This document shows, one piece after another, positions 18,814 to 26,921 of a DNA stretch of 64,000 bases; positions within the stretch are counted from its first letter, which is position 1, and each line of letters opens with the position of its first letter. The stretch comes from Paraburkholderia sp. UYCP14C (GTDB lineage Bacteria > Pseudomonadota > Gammaproteobacteria > Burkholderiales > Burkholderiaceae). A model generated the notes under the pieces. The model saw only the letters and a program-made list of their open reading frames with translations. It had not been told where the DNA came from and ran no database searches. A program made the position numbers and the translations under genes. The stretch spans positions 31,514-95,513 of the forward strand of contig NZ_SELS01000029.1 in NCBI RefSeq assembly GCF_004197395.1. The letters run 5' to 3'.

Positions 18814-20112
18814 TTACTTCGCAGCCGCCGCATCCGGCGCCGCCCAGATCGGATCCGGCATCTTCTCCGAGCTCCTGGCCATCAGGCAGACCACGACCGC
18901 GGCAATCAGGTCGAACACCGCCAGCACGACGAACAGCGGGCTATAGCCGATCTGCGTGACGAGCACACCGAACAGCGCGGTGAACGCCGCGGCACCCAGA
19001 TAGCCGGCCATGCCGCCCATACCCGTCGCGGTCGCGACTTCGTGTTTGCCGAACATATCCGACGTGATCGCGTACAGCGCGCCCGACAGCGTCTGGTGCG
19101 CGAAGCCGCCGACGCACAGCAGCGCCACCGCCATGTACGGGCTCTCGACGAGACCGATACACGCCGGCCCGATCATGAACAGCGCACCGACCACGAACAC
19201 CATCTTCCGCGACGTGAACAGCGATACCTTCGCGTACTTGTGGAACAGCGGGCTCAGATAACCACCGAGCACGCAGCCGATATCGGCGGCGAGGAACGGC
19301 ATCCACGCGAACATCGCGACTTCCTTCAGGTTCATGTGACGCTCGGTCATCATGTACAGCGGAATCCACGCGTTGAACGTTTGCCAGGCCGGTTCGGACA
19401 GAATTCGCGGAATACCGATCGCCCAGAAATCGCGGCTCACCAGCATCGCGCGCCAGCTGCGCTTCGGCGTGTTGATGTCGTCGTGATGCTTCGCTTCCTG
19501 GCCGCTCAGAATGTAGTCGCGCTCGTCATTGCCGAGCAGCTTCTGGTTGCGCGGATGCTTGTAGATGAGCATCCACAGCACGCTCCACACGATGCCCGCG
19601 ACGCCGACGATCACGAACGCGAGTTGCCACTTGCCGTGAAACAGCGCCCACACGACGAGCGGCGGTGCCAGCAGCGCGCCGATCGAAGAGCCGATGTTGA
19701 ACCAGCCGATCGCAACCGAACGCTCCTTCGCGGGGAACCATTCGCTCGTCGCCTTCACGCCGGCCGGAATACCGGCCGATTCGGCGAGACCGAGGATACC
19801 GCGGAACACCGCGAGGCTGCGCCAGCCCGTCGCCCATGCAGCCGCCGCACAAGCCACCGACCACGCCAGCGCGAACACCGCGAAGCCGATCTTGGTGCCG
19901 ATCGTGTCTAGCACGAAACCGGCGACCGGCTGCATGAACGCATAGCAGAGCTGCCACGCCACGACCACGTGCGAGTACTGCTCGGTCGTGATGTTGAGCT
20001 CCTTCATCATCGTCGGTGCCGCGACCGACAACGTGTTGCGCGCCAGGTAGTTGATGATCAGGCCGGCCGCGACCAGCGCGACCATCCACCAGCGAATACC
20101 CTTGATCTTCAT
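18814..20112 (-). CDS. MFS hexuronate transporter (ExuT-like)
   Basis: A 432-residue, 12-helix major facilitator. The ATG at 20112 is chosen over a GTG two codons earlier because AGGAGA is 8 bases from the ATG but only 2 from the GTG. The helix 1 signature IINYLARNTLSVAAPT and AESAGIPAGVKATSEWFPAKERSVAIG are those of ExuT-type hexuronate symporters. It lies 45 bp downstream of the canonical uronate dehydrogenase gene on the same strand, so import and first oxidation of galacturonate or glucuronate are encoded together. Two operators precede the pair. Confidence 0.88.
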   Translation of the reverse strand: MKIKGIRWWMVALVAAGLIINYLARNTLSVAAPTMMKELNITTEQYSHVVVAWQLCYAFMQPVAGFVLDTIGTKIGFAVFALAWSVACAAAAWATGWRSLAVFRGILGLAESAGIPAGVKATSEWFPAKERSVAIGWFNIGSSIGALLAPPLVVWALFHGKWQLAFVIVGVAGIVWSVLWMLIYKHPRNQKLLGNDERDYILSGQEAKHHDDINTPKRSWRAMLVSRDFWAIGIPRILSEPAWQTFNAWIPLYMMTERHMNLKEVAMFAWMPFLAADIGCVLGGYLSPLFHKYAKVSLFTSRKMVFVVGALFMIGPACIGLVESPYMAVALLCVGGFAHQTLSGALYAITSDMFGKHEVATATGMGGMAGYLGAAAFTALFGVLVTQIGYSPLFVVLAVFDLIAAVVVCLMARSSEKMPDPIWAAPDAAAAK

Positions 20113-20157
20113 TGCCACTTCTCCTCGTGATGCATTGCCCGTCGAATCGACCGGGAC

Positions 20158-20952
20158 TTAAGCCTTGCGCGAATAGTCGATGCCGACGAAGCTACCGCCC
20201 TGGTAGCGCTGGCACAGTTCATCGAGCGGATTCGGGCGCGACAGGATGTCTTCGGCGTAGTCCTCGGCGTTCTGCTTCGGCTCGTAGCCGAGACGCGCCG
20301 CGCCGCTGTTGTCCCACCAGCTGCGCGTATTGGCCGACACACCCCAGATGGTCAGGAAGCCGACGTCTTGCGCTTCGATGCAGCGATCGAGGAAATGGAA
20401 CAGGTCCTTGTGGCCGAACCAGGTGCTCAGGTGGCGCTGCTCGGTCGGACGCTCGAGGCAGCTGCCGATACGCACGCACACGCTCTCGATGCCGTGCTTG
20501 TCCCAGTACATGCGAGCGAGCGCTTCGCCCCACACCTTCGACAGGCCGTAGAAGCCGTCCGGGCGCAGTTCGCAGTCAAGGCTCAGATGCTCGGTGACCG
20601 GATACATGCCGATCGCGTGGTTCGAGCTCGCGAACACGATGCGCTTCACGCCGTTGCGGCGCGCGCCTTCGTAGACTTCGACGAGGCCGCGCAGGTTGTT
20701 CTCGATGATCTCGGGCAGCGGACGCTCGACGCTCGTGCCGGCGAAGTGGATCAGCACGTCCACGCCATTCAGCAGACGGTCGACGACCGCCGGATCGCGC
20801 AGGTCGCCGTTCATCACGTCTTCACCGTCGACGAGCGGCGTCAGCACCTTGGAGCCCGCGGCCGAGCGCAACGGCACGCCGCGCGCGACGAATTCAGCAC
20901 GTACCACGGAGCCGAGCTGGCCGCCGGCGCCACTCAGGGCAATCTTCTTCAT
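20158..20952 (-). CDS. udh: Uronate dehydrogenase
   Basis: A 264-residue NAD-dependent short-chain dehydrogenase read from the ATG at 20952 (AAGGAACCCC upstream). It has SGAGGQLG (7-14), Ser110/111, Tyr135 and Lys139 in FYGLSK, and the loop LSTWFGHKDL with ANTRSWWDNS that resembles characterised uronate dehydrogenases as I remember them. It oxidises D-galacturonate and D-glucuronate to the aldarolactones. It is the first gene of a two-gene unit with the ExuT-like transporter. The diverged paralogue at 8575-9426 keeps the same core but different loops. Confidence 0.92.
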   Translation of the reverse strand: MKKIALSGAGGQLGSVVRAEFVARGVPLRSAAGSKVLTPLVDGEDVMNGDLRDPAVVDRLLNGVDVLIHFAGTSVERPLPEIIENNLRGLVEVYEGARRNGVKRIVFASSNHAIGMYPVTEHLSLDCELRPDGFYGLSKVWGEALARMYWDKHGIESVCVRIGSCLERPTEQRHLSTWFGHKDLFHFLDRCIEAQDVGFLTIWGVSANTRSWWDNSGAARLGYEPKQNAEDYAEDILSRPNPLDELCQRYQGGSFVGIDYSRKA

Positions 20953-21053
20953 AAAGGGGTTCCTTTTACTGCGCCGCGCGCGAGGTCTACAAAGGACAGA
21001 CAGAGGGTTTGAGCGGCTGGCGGATCGCGCTGCGCGCGTCGCATAACACACTC

Positions 21054-21074
21054 AAGTTGTACGATAACGTACTA
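21054..21074. promoter_or_regulatory. Candidate operator 1 (udh promoter)
   Basis: AAGTTGTACGATAACGTACT matches the shared consensus with one change in the right half. It lies about 100 bp upstream of the udh start. Confidence 0.65.
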
Positions 21075-21104
21075 TCGGCGATGAACAAGCGGATTTCAAC
21101 TCCG

Positions 21105-21113
21105 CATTTACCC
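21105..21113 (-). promoter_or_regulatory. Shared GGGTAAATG element (udh promoter)
   Basis: CATTTACCC on the plus strand reads GGGTAAATGCGGA toward udh and lies about 45 bp upstream of operator 1, mirroring the arrangement in front of garD and dctP. Confidence 0.3.
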
Positions 21114-21173
21114 TTAAATTACCGCAGGCAAATTCCGTAGCCCTTTAAAAAACAACGAGATGCGAACGTCGAG

Positions 21174-21198
21174 TTCATGTGACATCGTATAACTCAAG
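21174..21198. promoter_or_regulatory. Candidate operator 2 (udh promoter)
   Basis: On the minus strand it reads GAGTTATACGATGTCACATG, a weaker match to the shared consensus, about 120 bp upstream of operator 1. The neighbouring hydrolase gene ends at 21311, so this site can only serve udh. Confidence 0.5.
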
Positions 21199-21310
21199 GC
21201 GGCTTTTTTTGTTCCGCGAGTGCTTCGCCTGACGCCGGGGGGTCCAACGCGAGCGGCGTGCATGTGCCGCCCGCGCCGTCAACAGATCACATCATTACGT
21301 TACCGGGCGC

Positions 21311-22132
21311 TCAGGAGCCGATGAATTCGAGCAGGTCGGCATTGACCTTGTCGGCCTCGACCGTGCACATGCCGTGCTGGCCGCCCGGATAGACCTTCAG
21401 CGTCGCGTTCTTGACGATTTGCGCGGTGCGTCGGCCGGCTGCGTCGATCGGCACGATCTGGTCGTCGTCGCCGTGCAGCACCAGGGTCGGCACGTCGATC
21501 TTCTTCAGATCTTCGGTGTAGTCGACTTCGGAGAACTGCTTGATGCAGTCGTACAGCCCCTTGATCGAGCCGGCCATGCCTTGGCGCCAGAACGAATCGA
21601 TCACGCCCTGCGACACCTTCGCGCCCTCCCGGTTGTAGCCGTAGAACGGCACGGCCAGATCCTTGAAGAACTGCGAGCGATCGTCGGCGACACCCTTGCG
21701 GATGCTGTCGAACACATCGATCGGCAGGCCGAGCGGATTGTCGGCAGTCTTCAGCATCAGCGGCGGCACCGCGCCGATCAGCACGGCCTTCGCGACCCGC
21801 CCCGTGCCATGCCGGCCGATGTAATGCGCGACTTCGCCGCCGCCCGTCGAATGGCCGACCAGCGTCGCGTCCTGCAGGTCGAGATGTTCGATCAGCGCGG
21901 CGAGGTCGTCGGCGTAGGTGTCCATCTCATTGCCGTCCCACGGCTGCTCCGAGCGGCCATGACCGCGCCGGTCGTGCGCGATCACGCGAAAGCCCTTGCT
22001 GCCGAGAAACAGCATCTGTGCATCCCACGCATCGGCGGTCAGCGGCCAGCCGTGGGAAAACACGACCGGGCGACCCTTGCCCCAGTCCTTGTAGAAAATC
22101 GAGGTACCGTCTTTCGTCCTGATCGTGCTCAT
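21311..22132 (-). CDS. Alpha/beta hydrolase, non-haem chloroperoxidase type
   Basis: A 273-residue alpha/beta hydrolase with nucleophile Ser95 in [10 protein letters not shown], probable acid Asp224 in HGDDDQIVP and His253 in GGQHGMCT. The start [24 protein letters not shown] is that of cofactor-free haloperoxidases/perhydrolases, which in vivo are probably esterases or lactonases. The ATG has AAGGAGTCAGCAG upstream. It lies upstream of, and on the same strand as, the udh unit but is separated from it by about 360 bp with operators, so it is probably not part of that regulon. Confidence 0.88.
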   Translation of the reverse strand: MSTIRTKDGTSIFYKDWGKGRPVVFSHGWPLTADAWDAQMLFLGSKGFRVIAHDRRGHGRSEQPWDGNEMDTYADDLAALIEHLDLQDATLVGHSTGGGEVAHYIGRHGTGRVAKAVLIGAVPPLMLKTADNPLGLPIDVFDSIRKGVADDRSQFFKDLAVPFYGYNREGAKVSQGVIDSFWRQGMAGSIKGLYDCIKQFSEVDYTEDLKKIDVPTLVLHGDDDQIVPIDAAGRRTAQIVKNATLKVYPGGQHGMCTVEADKVNADLLEFIGS

Positions 22133-22881
22133 CTGCTGACTCCTTGTCGATGAAGTCTGCCGTCGCCGGCAGGTGGATGAAGCGGAAGCTGCTCACGAAG
22201 CATGCGCGCGACGCATGACAGAACGCCGTGCGAATTCGGCAATGAATAACGGCAACTACGGAAACAGCCGCAAATATCTGGGCAAGACATGGCGTGGCGA
22301 AAACCGGCACAGCGGCGCGGCAATGGCATGGAGAGAAATGCCGCCGTGGAATTACACCGCCAATGACACCATCAATAACGCGGCAAAACGGCTAACGCAA
22401 ATGCAGCGAATACCAAACGAATCGCGAACGGCTAATGCGCGACGAATAATGAAGAGAAAAAGCTGAAACGGCCAGGCGGCAGCGTGCATCGTAAAAGCAA
22501 AGAAATCGCCCGACTAGCGCGCGAACCGATGAAGTCGGTTTGGATGGATCGATTGTCGGCTGGCGACGGACGACGGCCCCCCATCCCTGCCGCGCAAGGC
22601 CGTGCGAAACGCCTTGTTGCAGCGCGGTCGATTGACGCAGCCCACGCCGCGACGCACGCAGGACCACGCCTCAGCTGCAAAAAGAAACTTGATGCCCATC
22701 AACGGCTTGCCCGATCAATAGGCGTATTCCGTATAAAACAACGCGGTTTTTTGACGCACATCGCAGTGCAACACTTTTTGATTCGATCCCCTACTCTTGC
22801 GCCATCTGCCCAGCGCAGTGCGCTCCGACATCGGTCGACGCGCGTAAGTCCGCTCACGCGGCCATCACGCACAACAGGATC
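22133..22881. other. Intergenic region, no convincing gene
   Basis: About 750 bp between the hydrolase and cioA genes. Open frames here are short, basic and lack ribosome binding sites. It must hold the divergent promoters of both genes; TATAAA at 22732-22737 with TTGCCC 19 bp upstream is a possible but weak cioA promoter. I see no strong repeat, RNA gene or operator. Confidence 0.4.
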
Positions 22882-24306
22882 ATGAACTTCGCACTATCGG
22901 CATTCGATCTCGCGCGCATTCAATTCGCGTTCACCGTTTCTTTTCACATCGTCTTCCCCGCGCTCAGCATCGGTCTCGCCAGTTTCATCGCCGTTCTCGA
23001 ATGGCGTTGGCTAAAAACCGGCAAAGCCTACTACAAAGATCTTTGTCTGTTCTGGTCGAAGATCTTCGCAGTGGCCTTCGGCATGGGCGTCGTCTCCGGC
23101 GTCGTGATGAGCTATCAGTTCGGCACCAACTGGTCGGGCTTCTCGAGTTTCGCCGGGCCGATCACCGGCCCGCTGTTGATGTACGAGGTGATGACCGCGT
23201 TCTTTCTCGAAGCGGGCTTCCTCGGCATCATGCTGTTCGGCTGGCAGCGCGTGAGTCCGCGCGCGCACTTCGGTGCGACGCTGATGGTCGCGCTTGGCAC
23301 GCTGATCTCGACCTTCTGGATTCTCGCTTCCAATAGCTGGATGCAGACGCCGCAGGGCTTCGAGGTCGTCGACGGTCATGTCGTGCCGCTCGACTGGTTC
23401 AAGATCATCTTCAATCCGTCGTTCCCGTACCGGCTCGCGCATATGGCGCTCGCCGCGTTCATCGTCGCGGGGCTGGTGGTCGCGGCGGTCGGCGCGTGGC
23501 ATCTGCTGCGCGGACGGCGCGACCCCGCCGTCAAGAAGATGTTCTCGATGGCGCTGTGGCTGCTGTTGATTCTCACGCCGATCCAGGCATTCGTCGGCGA
23601 TCAGCATGGCCTGAACACACGCGAATATCAGCCGGCGAAGATCGCGGCGATCGAAGGCTTGTGGGACACCGAAAAAGGCGGCACCGCGCTGAACCTGTTC
23701 GGCATCCCCGACATGAAGGCCGAAACCACGCGCTACGCGGTATCGGTGCCGCACCTCGGCAGCCTGATCCTCACGCATAGCTGGGACGGCGAAATCCGCG
23801 GACTGAAGGAATTTCCGCCGCAGGACCGGCCGGATTCGACCGTCGTGTTCTGGAGCTTCCGCATCATGGCCGGACTCGGCGTGCTGATGATCGCGATGTC
23901 GATCGCGGCCTGGGTCTTGCGCCGCCGTGGGCGCCTGTTCGAAGCGAAGTGGTTCCAGCGGCTGTGCGTCGCGATGGGGCCGAGCGGCTTCATCACGCTG
24001 CTGGCCGGCTGGGTCACCACCGAAGCGGGCCGTCAGCCGTGGGTCGTGTATGGCGTGATGCGCACCTCGCAGGCGGTGTCGCCGCTGACCACGCAGCAGG
24101 TCGGTCTGTCGCTGATGACGTTCGTGGCCGTCTACTTCCTCGTGTTCGGCACCGGCATCTACTACATGCTGAAGCTGATGCGCTCGGGTCCGGCGCTTCC
24201 CGGCGGCAAGTCTCACGACACACCGCACGGCCTGCCGCAGCCGCTGCCCGCGCAGACCGCACGCCGCCCGCTGTCCGCCGCCGATCAGATGATCGACGCC
24301 GTCTAA
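22882..24306 (+). CDS. cioA: Cytochrome bd-type ubiquinol oxidase subunit I (CIO type)
   Basis: A 474-residue integral membrane protein. His22 in SFHIVFP and the region SFPYRLAHMALAAF carry haem-ligand histidines of the family; GWVTTEAGRQPW is the quinol-site motif. The Q-loop after NTREYQPAKIAAIE is short, which places it with the cyanide-insensitive oxidase (CioA) branch rather than E. coli CydA. It oxidises quinol and reduces oxygen at the inner membrane without proton pumping. The next gene, 22 bp on, encodes subunit II. Confidence 0.95.
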   Translation: MNFALSAFDLARIQFAFTVSFHIVFPALSIGLASFIAVLEWRWLKTGKAYYKDLCLFWSKIFAVAFGMGVVSGVVMSYQFGTNWSGFSSFAGPITGPLLMYEVMTAFFLEAGFLGIMLFGWQRVSPRAHFGATLMVALGTLISTFWILASNSWMQTPQGFEVVDGHVVPLDWFKIIFNPSFPYRLAHMALAAFIVAGLVVAAVGAWHLLRGRRDPAVKKMFSMALWLLLILTPIQAFVGDQHGLNTREYQPAKIAAIEGLWDTEKGGTALNLFGIPDMKAETTRYAVSVPHLGSLILTHSWDGEIRGLKEFPPQDRPDSTVVFWSFRIMAGLGVLMIAMSIAAWVLRRRGRLFEAKWFQRLCVAMGPSGFITLLAGWVTTEAGRQPWVVYGVMRTSQAVSPLTTQQVGLSLMTFVAVYFLVFGTGIYYMLKLMRSGPALPGGKSHDTPHGLPQPLPAQTARRPLSAADQMIDAV

Positions 24307-24328
24307 CCCGCACTTCGAGAGCAAGAAA

Positions 24329-25333
24329 ATGGACGTAACCGTCGTATGGGCCGCGATCATCGCGCTGGGTCTTTTCATGTACGTCGTGCTGGACGGCTTC
24401 GACCTCGGCATCGGCATCGTCTTTCCGTTCTTCCCCGACGAAAAGGAACGCGACCTGATGATGAACACGGTCGCGCCGGTGTGGGACGGCAACGAAACCT
24501 GGCTCGTGCTCGGCGGCGCCGCGCTGTTCGCGGTGTTTCCGGTCGTCTACTCGACCGTGCTGTCGGCGCTCTATCTGCCGCTCGTGTTCATGCTCGTGTG
24601 CCTGATCTTTCGCGGCGTGTCGTTCGAGATCCGCGCGAAGTCGCGCCGCACGAGACATTTGTGGGACCTCGCGTTCATCGGCGGCTCGGCGGGCGCCGCG
24701 TTCTTCCAGGGCATCGTGCTCGGCGCATTCCTGCAAGGCATTCCGGTCGCCGATGGCGCCTATGCCGGCGACGCGTTCGGCTGGCTCACGCCGTTCAGCC
24801 TGCTGACGGGCCTCGGGCTCGTCGCGACCTACGCGCTGCTCGGCTGCTGCTGGCTGGTCGCGAAGACCGAGGGCGATCTGCAGCGACGCCTGCATCGCGT
24901 GGTGTGGCCGCTGACGCTGGTGCTGCTCGGCTTCATCGCCCTCGTGAGCCTGTGGACCCCGCTGATGGATGCGGGCATCGCGCAACGCTGGTTCCATGAC
25001 GGGATCTTCTACCGTCTGTTGCCGGTGCCGTTCCTCGTCGCGATCTGCGCGTTCTGCATGCATCGCGCGGTGCACGCGCGCCATCACAACACGCCGTTCG
25101 TGCTGGCGCTGGCGCTCGTGCTGCTCGGTTATCTCGGGCTGCTCGTGAGCCTGTGGCCGTATGCGATTCCGTCGAGCATCACGCTATGGGAAGCCGCAGC
25201 GCCGCGCACCAGCCAGACCTTCACGCTGGCCGGCGCGGCGGTGATCCTGCCGATCATCGTCGCCTATACGACGATGAGTTATTGGGTCTTTCGAGGCAAG
25301 GTGAGCCATGGCGACCAACATCACTATCACTGA
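24329..25333 (+). CDS. cioB: Cytochrome bd-type ubiquinol oxidase subunit II (CIO type)
   Basis: A 334-residue membrane protein starting DVTVVWAAIIALGLFMYVVLDGFDLGIGIVFP, the conserved first helix of CydB/CioB, followed by the family stretch VAPVWDGNETWLVLGG. It is the structural partner of CioA. The start has GAGAGCAAGAAA upstream. Its 3' end overlaps the start of the small DUF2474 gene by 26 bp, giving translational coupling. Confidence 0.95.
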   Translation: MDVTVVWAAIIALGLFMYVVLDGFDLGIGIVFPFFPDEKERDLMMNTVAPVWDGNETWLVLGGAALFAVFPVVYSTVLSALYLPLVFMLVCLIFRGVSFEIRAKSRRTRHLWDLAFIGGSAGAAFFQGIVLGAFLQGIPVADGAYAGDAFGWLTPFSLLTGLGLVATYALLGCCWLVAKTEGDLQRRLHRVVWPLTLVLLGFIALVSLWTPLMDAGIAQRWFHDGIFYRLLPVPFLVAICAFCMHRAVHARHHNTPFVLALALVLLGYLGLLVSLWPYAIPSSITLWEAAAPRTSQTFTLAGAAVILPIIVAYTTMSYWVFRGKVSHGDQHHYH

Positions 25334-25511
25334 GACGCCGCGCGCCCGCACAGCGGCGCCCGCTGCCGCTGCAACTGCGGCAAAGCGCAGCCGCACACTG
25401 CCGGGCTGGCTCTGGTTCATCGCGCTATGGTGCTTCGGCGTGGCCGCCGCAATGTCGCTCGGTTTCGCTTTCAAGCTTCTGATGAATGCGACGCTGTTCG
25501 CGGTCAGATAG
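25308..25511 (+). CDS. DUF2474 small membrane protein of the cio operon
   Basis: A 67-residue protein with an Ala-rich N-terminus and one membrane helix (about 33-60, LPGWLWFIALWCFGVAAAMS). Proteins of this family (DUF2474) are found at the end of cioAB operons and are reminiscent of CydX, the single-helix subunit that stabilises bd oxidases. It overlaps cioB by 26 bases in another frame, so it is probably coupled. The role as a third subunit is inferred from position and shape. Confidence 0.8.
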   Translation: MATNITITETPRARTAAPAAAATAAKRSRTLPGWLWFIALWCFGVAAAMSLGFAFKLLMNATLFAVR

Positions 25512-26026
25512 CGGCCCGCGAACCCGTGTCGATCTGGCATGCATAACCCCCCGGATCGCGCGGGAGCGCTTCAAAAAAGGCGCACGCGGCTCGTCTACGT
25601 AGCAAGCCGGAACCTATGCGCGGGAGACCTGCCTTAACATCACGAAGCGCATCGAACGATGCCGGCAGCCGGCCACGCGCGTCGCCGCTCAGCGAAGCGG
25701 CGCGCGGCACGGCAAAGGGAGCGGGACCCCGGCGGGTTGGAACGAGGCCGGATGCGGCGGTGAGTGCGACACTTCATGCGGCGAGAACCGAGGCGACGAT
25801 TTCGGCTTCGACCGCGGAGTCAAGAACAGCACGAATCGCGGCATCGAGGAACGGCAATCGGATCGGCTCGTCCGGGGTCCCGAGTATCGACCAAGAAGCG
25901 CGGAAGACCGGCCATGATGCGTGTCATGAGTACCGCAGTTAATAACGCTGCAAGTGCGCACCCCGCTACGGCGAAATGTGCAACGGCGGCAGCCCTCAAC
26001 GGACAGGCTCGACTCGCGGAGACATC
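25512..26026. other. Intergenic region, no convincing gene
   Basis: About 515 bp between the cio operon and the response-regulator gene. Open frames on both strands look like random high-GC frames (Arg/Ser/Pro-rich, no ribosome binding site). No clear terminator for the cio transcript could be found. Confidence 0.4.
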
Positions 26027-26806
26027 ATGAAGTTTCTTGTAGCCGACGACCATGAACTGATCCGGCAAGGCGTCAAAGGCATGCTGCGTGGCTTTGATCC
26101 CGACGCCCAGTTCGACGAAGCCGACAGCTGGGAAACCCTTGCCACCGCCGCGCGCCCCGACGCGAATCACGATCTGGCGATCGTCGATCTGCATATGCCG
26201 GGCATGAGCGGCGCGACCTCCCTCGAATCGCTGCTGAAGGCGAATCCGGCGCTGCCGGTCGTGGTGCTGTCCGCGGAGGAATCGCCCGACGAGATGCGCG
26301 CGGTGCTCGCGGCCGGTGCGCTCGGCTTCGTGCCGAAGCGCCAGCCCGCCAGCGTGATGCTGAAGGCGATCGAACTGGTGCTGTCCGGCGGCGCTTATGT
26401 GCCGATGGAAGCGCTCAGTCTGCTTGGCTCGCGCGACACGCAGGCGGCCGGATGCGTGGCGGCCGACGCGGGTGGATCGGCAGGTGTGCCGGCCGCGAGC
26501 GCCGCCGCGCAAGCCGCCCGCGCGTCGGCTCCCGGCACCGTCGCACAGACCGAGCCGGTCACCCAGGTGCCGTCGCTGCAACCGCACCAGCAGCATCTGC
26601 TGGAGAACCTGTCGCCGCGTCAGCAGGACATCATGCGGCTCGTGCATCGCGGCTGGACCAACAAGATGATCGCGCGTGAACTCGGCGTCGCCGAAGGCAC
26701 GGTGAAAGTACATCTGTCGGTGATCTTCCGGGCGCTCGGTGTGCACAACCGGTCGACCGCGATCGCGGTGATCAATGGATGGCTGGAGGCGGGCAAGACG
26801 TTGTAG
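26027..26806 (+). CDS. NarL/LuxR-family response regulator
   Basis: A 259-residue regulator. The receiver domain (1-120) has the acidic pair in VADDHE, phospho-acceptor Asp54 in AIVDLHMPG and Lys109-region in GFVPKR. An unusually long Ala/Pro/Gln-rich linker (about 145-192) precedes a LuxR-type helix-turn-helix (about 193-259) with LSPRQQDIMRLVHRGWTNKMIARELGVAEGTVKVH. The start at 26027 has GCGGAGAC upstream. It converges on a hybrid histidine kinase gene with 115 bp between, so the two probably form a signalling pair. Confidence 0.92.
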   Translation: MKFLVADDHELIRQGVKGMLRGFDPDAQFDEADSWETLATAARPDANHDLAIVDLHMPGMSGATSLESLLKANPALPVVVLSAEESPDEMRAVLAAGALGFVPKRQPASVMLKAIELVLSGGAYVPMEALSLLGSRDTQAAGCVAADAGGSAGVPAASAAAQAARASAPGTVAQTEPVTQVPSLQPHQQHLLENLSPRQQDIMRLVHRGWTNKMIARELGVAEGTVKVHLSVIFRALGVHNRSTAIAVINGWLEAGKTL

Positions 26807-26921
26807 CGCTTTCCCCGGCGCCGCGCCGACGCTTGTCGTCGCTTGTCGTCGTGCCGTTTCTTGCGGCTTCGGCCGGCGGCGGTCTGCATCACCGCCGGCC
26901 AACCCCTCTCTGTTCCCGCCG

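Noticed and set aside
22173-22466. A 97-residue plus-strand frame in the gap before cioA
   Set aside because: No ribosome binding site, no recognisable domain, and Asn/Arg-rich composition; I treat the gap as non-coding.
23011-24492. A 493-residue minus-strand frame opposite cioA
   Set aside because: His/Arg/Asp-rich shadow without motifs; cioA on the plus strand is unambiguous.
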